A stretch of 64,000 nucleotides of DNA from Streptomyces sclerotialus. GTDB lineage: Bacteria > Actinomycetota > Actinomycetes > Streptomycetales > Streptomycetaceae. Positions within the stretch are counted from its first letter, which is position 1, and the number at the start of each line of letters is the position of its first letter. Made by a program: the position numbers and the translations under genes. The notes below the pieces were generated by a model. That model was not told the origin of the DNA and ran no database searches. It worked only from the letters and a program-made list of their open reading frames with translations. This document shows positions 9,347 through 18,720 of the stretch, piece after piece. The DNA lies in contig JODX01000007.1 in NCBI GenBank assembly GCA_000719105.1, positions 259,209-323,208 on the forward strand. Direction: 5' to 3'.

Positions 9347-10528
9347 TCATGCGGAAGCGAGGCGTCGCAGGACGGCGTCGGCCGCGGTGCGGGCGCCGCC
9401 CGCGCGGCGGATCTCCTCGCGCATCGCGGCCACTCGCCGGCGGACGCCGTCGTGCGCGTGCAGACGCAGTGCCGTGGTGCGCAGGGCCGCCGGGTGACCG
9501 AGCGGAACGGGATGGCCGTGCCCAGGCCCAGCTCGCGCACGCGCCGTGCGGTGCCGCTCTGTTCGGGCAGCCGGGGCACCACCAGGGACGGCACCCCGTG
9601 CTGGAGTGGAGGGCCTTCATCGTGGTGGCCATTCCGCCGTGGTGGACGGCCAGGGCGGCATGGCGCAGTACGGCCCTGTTCGGCCCCCGGGAACGAGCCT
9701 CGACGTTCGGCGGAAGCGGGGGCAGGTCGCAGCAGTCGCCTGTCGCCATCACGATGTGCCAGGGAAGATCGGTGAACGCCTCGGCGACCGTCGCGAAGAA
9801 CTCCGGGTGGGCGTGGTCGAGCGAACCCAGGGAGACCAGGGCGACGGGGGTGTCCGCGTCGGGCGGGGTCCAGTCCGCCGGTTCGGGGGCCGGGGTCGGG
9901 CCCACGAAGGCGTACTCCTCGCCGAAGGTGCCGCCGTCCGGCTGGAAGGAGCGGGGGATGAGGACCAGTCCGCCCGACAGCGCCGTGGCCAAGTGGTGCC
10001 GCGCTGTGCTCCGTACGCCCTCCGCCGCGAGGAACTCCGCCAGCCGGGACAGGAGTTCGGGCGCCACGGGGTTCGCCGAGGGCGTCCCGGCGGGGTCAGG
10101 GACCAGTGGTGGGGTGCCGCCAGGTACGTCCAGACCTGCATCGACGGGATGCCCCACCGGGCGGCGAGGACACTGCCCGCGCCCGCAGGGTCCTCGGTGA
10201 GAACGAGGTCGGGGCGGTTCCGCGCGAAGTCCGCCGTCAGTTGGGGCAGTGCGGCGCGGGCGTCGTCGAGGTAGAGGAGCGGCAGCCGGCGGATGTCCGT
10301 GGGCCAGTCGGCCGGGTCCGCGGGGAGCGAGGAGCGCACCGGCACGGGCGTGGCACCGACGGATTTCACCAGCGGCGCGAACTGCTCGGTCGTGGCGTAA
10401 CTGACGTGGACGCCCCGCCGCACCGGCTCGGCCACCGTGCCCGGCAGCGGGCCGATGTGGCTGTACGCGGCGGCCGTACAGACCGCCACGTGCCGGGCCG
10501 CCGCTCCCGGCTCAGCGGGGGCCCGCAC
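9347..10528 (-). pseudogene. Macrolide-type (MGT family) glycosyltransferase, three frameshifts
   Basis: Read across frames this is a complete GT1-type glycosyltransferase of about 395 residues: AAYSHIGPLPGTVAEPV at the N-terminus, PVALVSLGSLDHA in the middle, the donor-binding ALAVHHGGMATTMKAL, then HGVPSLVVPRLPEQSGTA and a C-terminal helix ending RRLASA at a TGA. The frame changes near 10100, 9595 and 9500. Each change equals loss of one base, each lies in or beside a short C run (minus strand), and the three together restore the original frame. Either the gene is dead or the assembly has indel errors. The GTG start is 3 bases after the flavoprotein stop, so the two formed an operon. Confidence 0.8.
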
Positions 10529-10531
10529 CGT

Positions 10532-10957
10532 TCACCGTCTCGTGCCGGGTGTGGAGGTCCTCCGGGCGCTCCTGAGGAGGTTCGGGAGGGTGTCCGGCTG
10601 GTTGCCGTCATGGCGTCCGGTCGTCATGCTCAGCCCCGTCACCGGCGGGCGCAGCACGACATCGGCGCGCTGCTCCAGCCGCGCCCGGTGGTCCGTCGTC
10701 GCCGCGCTCTCCCAGCCGCCCGGAGGCAGCGCGGCAGCCAGCGCGATCGGCGCCGTGGTGTATTGCAGCGCCATCGTCACCGGAGTGTCGCGAACCGAAA
10801 GACCCTCCCGGGTGACGAAACGCTGCGCGGAACGCGTGAGGGCGATGCGCAATTCCACTTTCGGGTTGACCTGGAACCAGTTGACCCACAGCGGAAGGAA
10901 AGCGGCATTCGATGAGCCGGTGCCGACCAGGAGCGGGCTGGATTCTGGAAAAGCCGC
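10532..10957 (-). pseudogene. Degenerate flavoprotein (cysteine-decarboxylase-like, HFCD family)
   Basis: The frame contains VELRIALTRSAQRFVTREG, a hallmark of the homo-oligomeric flavin-containing Cys decarboxylase family, then jumps to MALQYTTAPIALAAALPPGG and RADVVLRPPVTGLSMTTGRHD, which belong near the C-terminus. The central part with the PASANT-like motif is missing, so an internal deletion near 10800 is likely. No good start codon exists before GTG 10856 although coding-like sequence (FLPLWVNWFQ) continues to about 10950. Such enzymes decarboxylate peptidyl cysteine in some RiPP pathways or act in coenzyme A synthesis; the original role here is unknown. Confidence 0.6.
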
Positions 10958-11110
10958 GACGCAACTGGAAGAGGATCGCTGGAAGCTCTCCCGGGCATTC
11001 CGGAAAGGCGGAGATCGGCGACGGCAGGGTGAGGAGTTCTCCGTCTTCCCGCACCTGGTTGTTTCTGCCGGAGTGGACGCCGGGTGGGCAGGCGTGCAGC
11101 GTCTCTGCGG

Positions 11111-11800
11111 CTAGTCGCGGTCCACGTGCTTGCGCACTACCTTGCCGTTGGTGGCGTCGACGTCGTAGGTGGTCTTGTTCCAGTCGTCGGTCGTGACGAC
11201 GTCGACGGACCAGATGGGGGTGCCGTCGTCGGTGTCGTCGAGCTCGACGGAGGTGACGGTGCCCTTGGTGCGGCCGGTGGCGGTGTCGACCGCCTTCTGG
11301 GAGGAGATCTTGGCCTGGGCGACCTGTTGGGCGAGGTCGCGCTTGTCGTCGTCGTCCTGGTCGGCGTCGGTGCGGGAGCTGACGACCTTGCCGTTGGTGG
11401 CGTCGATGTCCACCTTGTGCTGGGTGCCGTCCTTCGCGGCCACCGTGGCCCGCCACACCGGCTTGTCGTCGTTGTTCCGTTTCAGTTCGGTCTTGGTGGC
11501 CGTCCCGTCGGGGACTTCGTCGACGGCGGTGCTCGCGGCCTTGCGGTAGCCGGTCTTGTCGGCGGGGATCAGGGCCTTGCGTTCGCGCTGGTCCTCGGTC
11601 AGCCCGTTCGTCGTGGCACCTGCCGGTGAAGCGGGGACCTCGGTGCGGGGGGCGGACTGCTGACCGCCGTTGTCACCGCAGCCGGTGAGCAGCAGCGCAC
11701 AGGACGCTGCGGCGCAGACGGCGGCCGCGGCGACTCGACGAGTACGGATCGTCGGCTTGCCCGGACGGGGGACACGCGTGGAATCGCTCATTTCGGACAT
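11111..11800 (-). CDS. PepSY-domain lipoprotein
   Basis: A 229-residue exported protein. A signal peptide with lipobox LLLTGCGD (Cys about residue 46) predicts membrane anchoring on the outside. Two PepSY repeats follow; each ends with an aspartate-rich strand and a turn (VDIDATNGKVVSS and YDVDATNGKVVRK). PepSY domains are thought to inhibit peptidases or act as envelope sensors. Two ATGs lie nine bases apart; the first was taken. It stands alone, with the divergent methyltransferase upstream, and has no two-component system beside it, which is unusual for Streptomyces PepSY proteins. Confidence 0.85.
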   Translation of the reverse strand: MSEMSDSTRVPRPGKPTIRTRRVAAAAVCAAASCALLLTGCGDNGGQQSAPRTEVPASPAGATTNGLTEDQRERKALIPADKTGYRKAASTAVDEVPDGTATKTELKRNNDDKPVWRATVAAKDGTQHKVDIDATNGKVVSSRTDADQDDDDKRDLAQQVAQAKISSQKAVDTATGRTKGTVTSVELDDTDDGTPIWSVDVVTTDDWNKTTYDVDATNGKVVRKHVDRD

Positions 11801-12134
11801 ATCGCACCCGTTCCCGCTCTCGCGGGTGTGACACGCGGGCGGTCGCACAATCACCCGTACAGCGACTGACCGGCATCGGTCTCCGGAGATGTCATCGCCC
11901 GGTGGCGGGCGACCGCCGCCCCGGAGGGTGTGCACTCGGACTGACGTACGGCCCCTGCCGTCATCCATACGTCCGAGAAGCCGTCGTGGCACTGGAGTTC
12001 GCGCGTACGATACCCGGATCGGGTGGGGGAAATCGGCCCGAGCGCCCGGCTTGGCGGGGTGGAGTCGCCCAGTGCTGTGCTCTCCGGGCGTCCGGGGCGG
12101 TCGCACCCCGCGATCGGCCTCCGGGAGGAACGCC
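11801..12134. other. Divergent intergenic region, no gene seen
   Basis: About 330 bases between the PepSY gene (minus) and the methyltransferase (plus). It should carry both promoters. I see no convincing open frame, RNA gene or palindrome of note apart from GGGAGGAA before the methyltransferase start. Confidence 0.6.
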
Positions 12135-13205
12135 ATGGCGGCGCAGCGCGAACCGGACCAAGCGAAGACCGAAGCCTTCATGGAGAAGGCGCTCGGGGAC
12201 ATCGGCGGCGCGATGACGGTCGGCCTGTGCCACCTGGGTGACCGGCTGGGCCTGTTCCGGGGCCTGGCGGCCGGCGGTCCCGCCGGGAGCCGGGAGCTCG
12301 CGGACCGGCTGGACCTGAACGAGCGTTACGTACGCGAGTGGCTGCGCGGTCTGACCGCCGCGGGCTATCTGGAGGAACCGGAGCCCGGGCGCTTCGCGCT
12401 TCCCGCCGAGCACGCCCCCGCTCTGGCTGACGAAGCAGGGCCCATGTTCCTCGGCGGTGTGTACCAGATGATGCCCGCCGTCCTCGCACCGTACGAACGA
12501 CTCGTCGAGGCGTTCCGGACCGGGGGAGGCGTACGGCAGAGCGACTACCCGGACATCCTGTGGGACGGCATGAGCCGTTTCACCGGCGCCTGGTTCAAGA
12601 GCCTGATGGTGAACGACTGGCTGAGCGCTTTTCCCCATGTCCTCGAACGGCTGGAGCGCGGCATCGACGTCGCGGACGTGGGATGCGGTGCGGGCCGTGC
12701 CCTGATCGTGCTCGCCGAGAAGTTCCCCCGCTGCCGTTTCACGGGGTTCGACAACTTCCCGGCCCAGGTGGAACGTGCCCGGGTGAACGCCGAGAAGGCC
12801 GGTGTCGCCGACCGGGTGACCTTCGAGACGGTCGATGCCGCCCAGGGGCTTCCCGGGCGCTACGACCTCGTCACCACCTTCGACGTCATCCACGACGCGG
12901 TGGAACCGAAGCGGCTCCTCACCGCCGTCAGGGCCGCGGTCGAGGACGACGGCGACTACCTGATGCTCGAGATCAACTGCGCGGACCGTCCCGAGGATAA
13001 TGTGGGCCCTGTTCCATCGATCTTCTACGGGTTCAGCGTGCTGTACTGCATGACCACGTCCCTCGCGAACGGCGGAGCCGCCCTCGGGACGTGCGGTATG
13101 CCCGAGGCGGTCGTGCGCAGTCTGTGTGCCGAGGCGGGCTTCGGCGACGTGACCCGGTCCACGCTGGACGACCCCTTCAACGTCCTGTACGACATCAAGC
13201 CGTAG
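12135..13205 (+). CDS. SAM-dependent methyltransferase with N-terminal winged helix (Rv2258c type)
   Basis: A 356-residue protein. Residues 1-100 form a winged-helix dimerisation domain (LADRLDLNERYVREWLRGLTA). Residues 170-330 are a Rossmann methyltransferase with motif I DVGCGAGRALIVLAEKFP, then FDNFPAQVERARVNAEKAG and the acidic motif II VTTFDVIHDA. ATG 12135 has GGGAGGAA before it; the frame is open upstream but without a site. The layout matches the mycobacterial Rv2258c family, probably acting on a small molecule; the substrate is unknown. It is monocistronic; the tannase downstream has its own operator. Confidence 0.85.
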   Translation: MAAQREPDQAKTEAFMEKALGDIGGAMTVGLCHLGDRLGLFRGLAAGGPAGSRELADRLDLNERYVREWLRGLTAAGYLEEPEPGRFALPAEHAPALADEAGPMFLGGVYQMMPAVLAPYERLVEAFRTGGGVRQSDYPDILWDGMSRFTGAWFKSLMVNDWLSAFPHVLERLERGIDVADVGCGAGRALIVLAEKFPRCRFTGFDNFPAQVERARVNAEKAGVADRVTFETVDAAQGLPGRYDLVTTFDVIHDAVEPKRLLTAVRAAVEDDGDYLMLEINCADRPEDNVGPVPSIFYGFSVLYCMTTSLANGGAALGTCGMPEAVVRSLCAEAGFGDVTRSTLDDPFNVLYDIKP

Positions 13206-13271
13206 ACCGGCACTGCGACCGCGACGCCGAGACCTGAGGAGCCTGACAAAGACCGTCAGATTGCTGGGCAT

Positions 13272-13283
13272 ATTGTTGACAAT
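13272..13283. promoter_or_regulatory. GntR-like operator before the tannase gene
   Basis: ATTGTTGACAAT is an inverted repeat (ATTGT, TG, ACAAT) of the form bound by GntR-family repressors. It overlaps a good -35 hexamer TTGACA at 13276-13281 and lies about 70 bases before the tannase start. No GntR gene is adjacent, so the regulator would act from elsewhere. Confidence 0.5.
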
Positions 13284-13354
13284 CTTGTAGCGTGCGTCAC
13301 GCCTCAATCCCGGGGCCTTGGGCGAAGCACTCGGTGCTCGATGAGGGGAGACCC

Positions 13355-15154
13355 ATGCAGAGGCTCTCTGCGTCTTTCGGACGTGACGCACTCACTCACC
13401 CGGAGAGCGCGGGCGCAAGACGCCCCGTGACCCGCGGCCGCCTCCTGAGAGGCGTGGCGCTCGCGGGTTCCCTCGCTCTCGCGGCGGCCGCGGTGCCGGC
13501 CTCCGGCGCGGTGGCGGCTCCCTCCGCCGGTCGCGGTCACCCGGCGGACCTCCAGGACGCCGCGCTGGACTTCGACTCCGCCGGGTACACGACGATCACC
13601 GTCACGGTCGACGGCCGGCCGATGAACGTGCGCTGGTACAAGGAGATCTGCTACGTCGCCGACCCGGTCGCCGCGGCGGCCCGGCAACCCGGCGGCCCCG
13701 GCGGCGGCACCACCACGATCCCCGACACCGCCTGCGGCTACCAGAGCATGAACGTGTTCGTTCCCGAGAGCGCCTTCGGCGACCAGCGGACGCCGGTCTA
13801 CTTCGCCGTCAACAACAGTGGCTGGAAAGCCAGTCACCTACGGGCGAGCGTCACCGCCGGTACCTCCTACGACAGCGCGACGAGCAACGTCGGCGCCGCA
13901 CTCGAGGCGGGCTACGTCTTCGTCGACGTCGCCAACCGCAGCCGGGGCCTGCTCGGCGCCGATGGCATGTATCCGGGCAAGGCCCCCGCGGCGGTGGTCG
14001 ACGCCAAGGCCGCCGTGCGCTACCTGCGCCTCAACGACGCCGCCATGCCCGGCAGCGCGGAACGGATCGTCATCAACGGCACCAGCGGCGGAGGCGCCCT
14101 GGTGTCGATCCTGGGCGCCTCCGGCAACAGCGCCGAGTACACCCCGTACCTCGCCGCGATCGGCGCCGCCGGCATCGACGCCAAGGGGCGCAGTACGCTG
14201 CGCGACGACGTCTTCGCCGTCAACGCGTACTGCCCGATCACCGACCTCGGCAACGCCGACGTGGCCTACGAGTGGCTGTACGACGTCCTCGGCACCCGCG
14301 ACACCACCGGCTCCAACCCCTCACCCGAGGCGGCCGCGGAGATCGCGGCCCGGTTCGCGGCGTACGAGAAGAGCCTCGGGCTGCGCAACCCCGACGGCTC
14401 CCGGCTCACCGCCGCCACCCTGCTCGACACCATCGAGCAGGAGGTCGTCCGGTCCGCGGAGACCTACCTCGAGGCGGACCCCGCTCATACCGTTCCGCCG
14501 CTGGGCGGGACCTTCGAGATCACGTCCGGTGGCTTCGGCGGCCCGCCCACCACCAAGTCGTACGTCAACGACTGGATCGACGTCGACACCGCCACCCGCA
14601 CCGTGCGCTCCGTCGACATGGCGAAGTACCTCGCCTTCGTCGCCACCCAGGCCACGCTGAAGACGCCCCCTGCCTTCGACGCCGTGGGCGTGGACGGGAA
14701 CACCACCAGCGGTACCGAGACCGACCTCTTCGGCCCGCCGGCGCAGAAGTACCTGAACTACACCGAGTACGGCTGGAACCACAACGACGTCGCCGGCGAC
14801 GGCAGCGGCCTCGACGACACCGGGCTGACCTGGAAGCAGTACACCGCCGAGAAGAGCACCACCGTCGACGACCAGGTCCACCTGATCAACCCGATGGACT
14901 TCATCGGTACCAGCGCCGACACCGCGCCGAACTGGTACGTCCGCCACGGCACCCGTGACCGGGACACCGCGTTCACCGTCTCGGTCAACCTCGACCGGGC
15001 GCTCGCCGCGGACAAGCAGGTCAAGAACCTGGACTACCAGCTCGCCTGGAACCAGCCGCACGCCGGCAACTACGACGTGCCCGAGGCCATGGCCTGGATC
15101 GCCGACGCCGTCCGCAAGGCCGGCAACCCGCTCGCCTCCCGGCACAAGGAGTAG
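13355..15154 (+). CDS. Secreted tannase (subtype B tannin acylhydrolase)
   Basis: A 599-residue secreted alpha/beta hydrolase. The signal peptide has hydrophobic core VALAGSLALAAAAVPASG. The nucleophile elbow is INGTSGGGALVSI, the GxSxG form of bacterial tannases, and the C-terminus carries QLAWNQPHAGNYD with the likely catalytic His. Length fits the family, which releases gallate from gallotannins and gallate esters. GGGGAG precedes ATG 13355. Convergent with it lies a fragment of a UbiD-type decarboxylase, the family of gallate decarboxylase, which supports a tannin role but suggests the second step is lost here. A feruloyl-esterase-like specificity is the main alternative. Confidence 0.8.
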   Translation: MQRLSASFGRDALTHPESAGARRPVTRGRLLRGVALAGSLALAAAAVPASGAVAAPSAGRGHPADLQDAALDFDSAGYTTITVTVDGRPMNVRWYKEICYVADPVAAAARQPGGPGGGTTTIPDTACGYQSMNVFVPESAFGDQRTPVYFAVNNSGWKASHLRASVTAGTSYDSATSNVGAALEAGYVFVDVANRSRGLLGADGMYPGKAPAAVVDAKAAVRYLRLNDAAMPGSAERIVINGTSGGGALVSILGASGNSAEYTPYLAAIGAAGIDAKGRSTLRDDVFAVNAYCPITDLGNADVAYEWLYDVLGTRDTTGSNPSPEAAAEIAARFAAYEKSLGLRNPDGSRLTAATLLDTIEQEVVRSAETYLEADPAHTVPPLGGTFEITSGGFGGPPTTKSYVNDWIDVDTATRTVRSVDMAKYLAFVATQATLKTPPAFDAVGVDGNTTSGTETDLFGPPAQKYLNYTEYGWNHNDVAGDGSGLDDTGLTWKQYTAEKSTTVDDQVHLINPMDFIGTSADTAPNWYVRHGTRDRDTAFTVSVNLDRALAADKQVKNLDYQLAWNQPHAGNYDVPEAMAWIADAVRKAGNPLASRHKE

Positions 15155-15181
15155 GAGGGGGCGGGGCGGCCGGGGAGACCG

Positions 15182-15640
15182 TCATTCCTGGTAGTCGGGG
15201 TACCAGGGCCTGGGGTCGACGTCGCGGAATGCGGCCCGGGTGAACATGTCGCGCAGGGCGTAGGGCCGGGTGGCGTCGTAGACCATCTTGGCGGTGACGC
15301 CCTTGGCGGGCAGGGCCGGGTTGTACTGCGGGGTCTGGGAGGGGTCGAGGACGTGCCCGGCGACTCCCGGGAGGATGACCAGGTCCTTGTCGGCCTGGAA
15401 GCGGGTGGTCATCGCCCAGAGCACGTCCTCGGTGTCGAAGGGGTCGACGTCCTCGTCGACGAGGACGACGTGTTTGAGCTCGGTGTAGATGCCGAGGGCG
15501 AGGACGCCGACCTGGCGGGCCCGGCCGTCGTCGAACTCGCTGGTCTTCTTGACCTGGACGACCTGGAGGAACTTGCCGCCGCCGGAGGAGTGGGCGTAGG
15601 TCTGCTGCACGAAGTTGGGGTTCGCCGAGTCGGAGGCGGC
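15182..15640 (-). pseudogene. 3' fragment of a UbiD-type (gallate decarboxylase-like) decarboxylase
   Basis: About 150 C-terminal residues of a UbiD-family enzyme, which is usually near 480 residues. Recognisable parts are FLQVVQVKKTSEFDDGRARQ, ELKHVVLVDEDVDPFDTEDV with the DxDVDP cofactor-region motif, ATRFQADKDLV-like sequence and TAKMVYDATRP near the end. The prenyl-FMN N-terminal part is missing. At about 15640 its sequence meets a LacI fragment read on the other strand. Next to a tannase, the natural guess is gallate decarboxylase; other hydroxybenzoate decarboxylases are possible. It cannot encode a working enzyme. Confidence 0.8.
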
Positions 15641-16316
15641 CAGGAAGCAGGTGGTCGACTACGTGCGGCAGGGCAGCGCGGACGGTGCGCTGGTGGTCTC
15701 CGTGCAGCCGGACGACCCTCTGCCGGACATGCTCCTCGCCGCCCGCGTCCCCACGGTGCTGTTCGCACGTCCCGCCCGGACCGCTCCGGTCAGCTGCGTC
15801 GATCTGGACCACTACGCGGGGGGACGCCTGGCCGGAGAGCATCTCCTGGCCCGCGGCTGCCGCCGTATCGCGGTGATCAGCGCGCCGCCGGACCTCAGGG
15901 CGGGCCGGGAGCGCCTCGCCGGATTCCGCGACGCCCTGGCTCGTGCCGGGCATGACGGCCCTTCCGTGGCCGAGGGTGTCTTCACGCTGGACAGCGGGGC
16001 GGCGGCCATGACCACGCTGCTGCGGGACCACCCCGACGTGGACGGCGTGTTCGCGGCGAACGACCTGATGGCCCAGGGCGCCTGCCAAGTCCTGCGGGAG
16101 CTGGGCAGGCGCATACCGGAGGACGTCGCCGTCGTCGGGTTCGACGACTCGGGCATCGCCGTGACGTGCCGGCCGCCGCTGACCACCGTGCGCCAGCCGG
16201 TGGAGGACATGGCGGCGGCCATGGCCAGGATGCTGGACGAACAGGTCCAGGGCCCCCGTACCGAACCTCGCACCCTCGTCTTCGAACCGGAACTGGTCGT
16301 ACGCGAGTCCGCCTGA
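15641..16316 (+). pseudogene. LacI-family regulator lacking its DNA-binding domain
   Basis: About 225 residues of a LacI sensor domain, open from the junction near 15640: YVRQGSADGALVVSV, GEHLLARGCRRIAVIS, VDGVFAANDLMAQG, IPEDVAVVGFDDSG, ending FEPELVVRESA. The helix-turn-helix, hinge and first sensor strands (about 110 residues) are absent. A TTG at 15615 could start translation, but the product could not bind DNA. Its lost 5' end faced the lost 5' end of the UbiD gene, so one deletion across a shared divergent promoter explains both. Confidence 0.8.
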
Positions 16317-16351
16317 TCCGGTGTGCCTTCCGCCGAGTGGGGCCAGCGCGG

Positions 16352-17707
16352 TCAGGCGTGGGACTCCCGGTGGGCACGGATGATCTCCGCGTAGCGCAGG
16401 CCGCTGGTCTTGAGGGTGCGGGTCTGGGTCCCGTAGTCGACGTGGACGAGGCCGAAGCGCTTGTCGTAGCCGTAGGCCCACTCGAAGTTGTCGAGGAGGG
16501 ACCAGACGTAGTAGCCGGCCAGCGGCGCACCCTTGCGGACCGCCCGGGCGCAGGCGCTCACGTGCTCCTCCAGGTAGCGGGTGCGGCCGGGGTCGTGGAC
16601 GGCGCCGTCGGGCGAGACGGTGTCCGGGAACGCGGAGCCGTTCTCGGTGACGTACAGCTTGCGGACCCCGTAGTCGTCGGTCAGGCGCAGCAGCAGGGCC
16701 TCCAGGCCCCCGGCGTCGATCTGCCAGTCCATGCCGGTGCGCGGTACGTCGGGCAGCCGGACCTCACGGGCGTACGGGACGGGACCCTGGGGGTCGTCGG
16801 TGACGGTCGCCGGGAAGTAGTAGTTGAGGCCGTGCCAGTCGAGGGGCGCGGCGATCGTGTCCAGGTCGCCGGGGCGCTCCGGCAGCTCCACGCCGTACAG
16901 CTCGCGCATGTCGGCGGGGAAGCCGCGGCCGTACACGGGATCGAGCCACCACCGGTTGGTGTGGCCGTCCAGGCGGGTGGCCGCCGCGATGTCCTCCGGG
17001 CGGCTCGAGGCGGCCTCGACGGTGGAGTGGTTGGTGACCAGGCCGATCTGCGCCCCCGGGGCCGCCGCGCGGACCGCCTGGGTGGTGAGGCCGTGGGCGA
17101 GCAGCAGGTGGTACGAGGCGTGCACGGCGGCGGTCAGATCGGTCAGGCCGGGTGCCATGCGGCCCTCCAGGTGGCCGATCCAGCCGGAGCAGAGCGGTTC
17201 GTTGAGGGTGGCCCACCGGGTGACGCGGTCACCGAGGCGGGCGGCGACCACGGAGGCGTAGTCGGCGAGGTGTTCGGCGGTGTCGCGTACGGTCCAGCCG
17301 CCGCGGTCCTGGAGGGCCTGGGGCAGGTCCCAGTGGTAGAGGGTGATGTTGGGGGTGATGCCGGCGTCGAGGAGGGCGTCGACGAGGCGGTCGTAGAAGT
17401 CGAGGCCGGCCGCGTTGACCGGTCCGTCTCCGGCGGGCCTCACGCGGGGCCAGGCGACGGACATGCGGTAGGCGTCGGTGCCGAGCCGTTTCATCAGGGC
17501 GATGTCCTCGGGCCACCGGTGGTAGTGGTCGCAGGCCACGTCACCGTGGTCGTCGCCTGCGACCTTGCCCGGGGTGTGGGAGAAGGTGTCCCAGATCGAC
17601 GGTGCCCGGCCGTCCTCGGCGACGGCGCCCTCGATCTGGTAGGCGGAGGTGGCCGTGCCCCAGGCGAAGTCGGCGGGGAAGGCGGCGAGGTCGAGCGATT
17701 CGGACAC
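16352..17707 (-). CDS. GH1 family beta-glucosidase
   Basis: A 451-residue intracellular glycosidase without signal peptide. Typical GH1 features are [15 protein letters not shown] near the N-terminus, the acid/base in [10 protein letters not shown], the nucleophile in [10 protein letters not shown] and the C-terminal [17 protein letters not shown]. It hydrolyses beta-linked disaccharides, probably cellobiose or a related beta-glucoside. GTG 17707 was chosen with AGAGAGG upstream. It is last in an operon with a binding protein and two permeases, the same gene order as cebEFG-bglC, although the divergent regulator is ROK rather than LacI. Confidence 0.93.
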   Translation of the reverse strand: MSESLDLAAFPADFAWGTATSAYQIEGAVAEDGRAPSIWDTFSHTPGKVAGDDHGDVACDHYHRWPEDIALMKRLGTDAYRMSVAWPRVRPAGDGPVNAAGLDFYDRLVDALLDAGITPNITLYHWDLPQALQDRGGWTVRDTAEHLADYASVVAARLGDRVTRWATLNEPLCSGWIGHLEGRMAPGLTDLTAAVHASYHLLLAHGLTTQAVRAAAPGAQIGLVTNHSTVEAASSRPEDIAAATRLDGHTNRWWLDPVYGRGFPADMRELYGVELPERPGDLDTIAAPLDWHGLNYYFPATVTDDPQGPVPYAREVRLPDVPRTGMDWQIDAGGLEALLLRLTDDYGVRKLYVTENGSAFPDTVSPDGAVHDPGRTRYLEEHVSACARAVRKGAPLAGYYVWSLLDNFEWAYGYDKRFGLVHVDYGTQTRTLKTSGLRYAEIIRAHRESHA

Positions 17708-17725
17708 GGAGGGCCTCTCTGGAGT

Positions 17726-17760
17726 GAGCGGGCTGCAGCGAGCGGGCTGCAGTGAGCGGG
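17726..17760. repeat. 14-base tandem repeat between permease and GH1 gene
   Basis: Two full copies (GAGCGGGCTGCAGC and GAGCGGGCTGCAGT) plus a half copy lie in the 83-base gap before the GH1 gene. Each contains the palindrome CTGCAG. It may space or fold the message; no coding. Confidence 0.6.
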
Positions 17761-17790
17761 TGAGGGCGGGGTGCCGGTGGTGCCCGGCGG

Positions 17791-18720
17791 CTACTTGACG
17801 GCGCCGGCCATGAGGCCGGCGACGAGGTAGCGCTGGAGGAGCAGGAAGCCGGCGACGACGGGCAGGCTGACGACGAGTGAGGCGGCCATGATCTGGTTCC
17901 AGTACACGTCGTTCTGGGTGGAGTAGCCCTGGAGGCCGACGGCGAGGGTGCGGGTGGTCTCGTTGGTCATGACGGAGGCGAAGAGGACCTCGCCCCAGGC
18001 GGTCATGAACGCGTAGACGGCGACGGCGACGATGCCGGGGAGCGCCGCGGGCACGATGACCCGGAACAGCGCGCCGAGCGGCCCGCAGCCGTCCACCTTG
18101 GCCGCCTCGTCGAGGTCTCTGGGCACCCCGTCGAAGTATCCGATCAGCATCCAGATGGAGAAGGGCAGCGAGAAGGTGAGGTAGGTGAGGATCAGGCCGC
18201 CGCGGGAGCCGAAGAGCGCGATCCCGGTGGCGTTGCCGATGTTGACGTAGATGAGGAACAGCGGCAGCAGGAAGAGGATGCCGGGGAACATCTGCGTCGA
18301 CAGGACGGTGACCGTGAAGACACGCTTGCCGCGGAAGGGGTAGCGGCTGACCGCGTAGGCCGCGAACACGGCGATGGTGACGGAGCAGACGGTCGCCGCG
18401 CCGGCCACGATCAGCGAGTTCATGAAGTAGTCGGCCAGCGGCACCGTGTCCCAGATGTCGACGTACGGGCGGACGGTGAGGCCCGAGGGGATCCAGGAGA
18501 ACTTCCCCGACACGTCCTCCAGCGGCTTCAGCGAGCTGGAGATCATCACGTACACCGGCAGCAGCACGAAGACGGCGAGCAGGGTCAGGAAGATCCGCCG
18601 GCTCCACAGGAAGGACCGCGGGGCGGCCATCGGGGAGCGGGGCTGCCGGACGGCCCGGGGCTGCCGGACGGCCGGGCCAGGCGTCGGTGGCCTCCCTACG
18701 GCTGTGCTGGTGCTAGGCAT
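17791..18720 (-). CDS. Carbohydrate ABC transporter permease (MalG type)
   Basis: A 309-residue inner-membrane permease with six predicted membrane segments and the cytoplasmic EAA loop [19 protein letters not shown], which docks the ATPase. The N-terminal 30 residues are Pro/Arg rich and may be outside the true start. The start overlaps the previous gene by 8 bases. It pairs with the MalF-type permease upstream to import a beta-glucoside, using a shared MsiK-type ATPase encoded elsewhere, since no ATPase gene is in the operon. Confidence 0.93.
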   Translation of the reverse strand: MPSTSTAVGRPPTPGPAVRQPRAVRQPRSPMAAPRSFLWSRRIFLTLLAVFVLLPVYVMISSSLKPLEDVSGKFSWIPSGLTVRPYVDIWDTVPLADYFMNSLIVAGAATVCSVTIAVFAAYAVSRYPFRGKRVFTVTVLSTQMFPGILFLLPLFLIYVNIGNATGIALFGSRGGLILTYLTFSLPFSIWMLIGYFDGVPRDLDEAAKVDGCGPLGALFRVIVPAALPGIVAVAVYAFMTAWGEVLFASVMTNETTRTLAVGLQGYSTQNDVYWNQIMAASLVVSLPVVAGFLLLQRYLVAGLMAGAVK

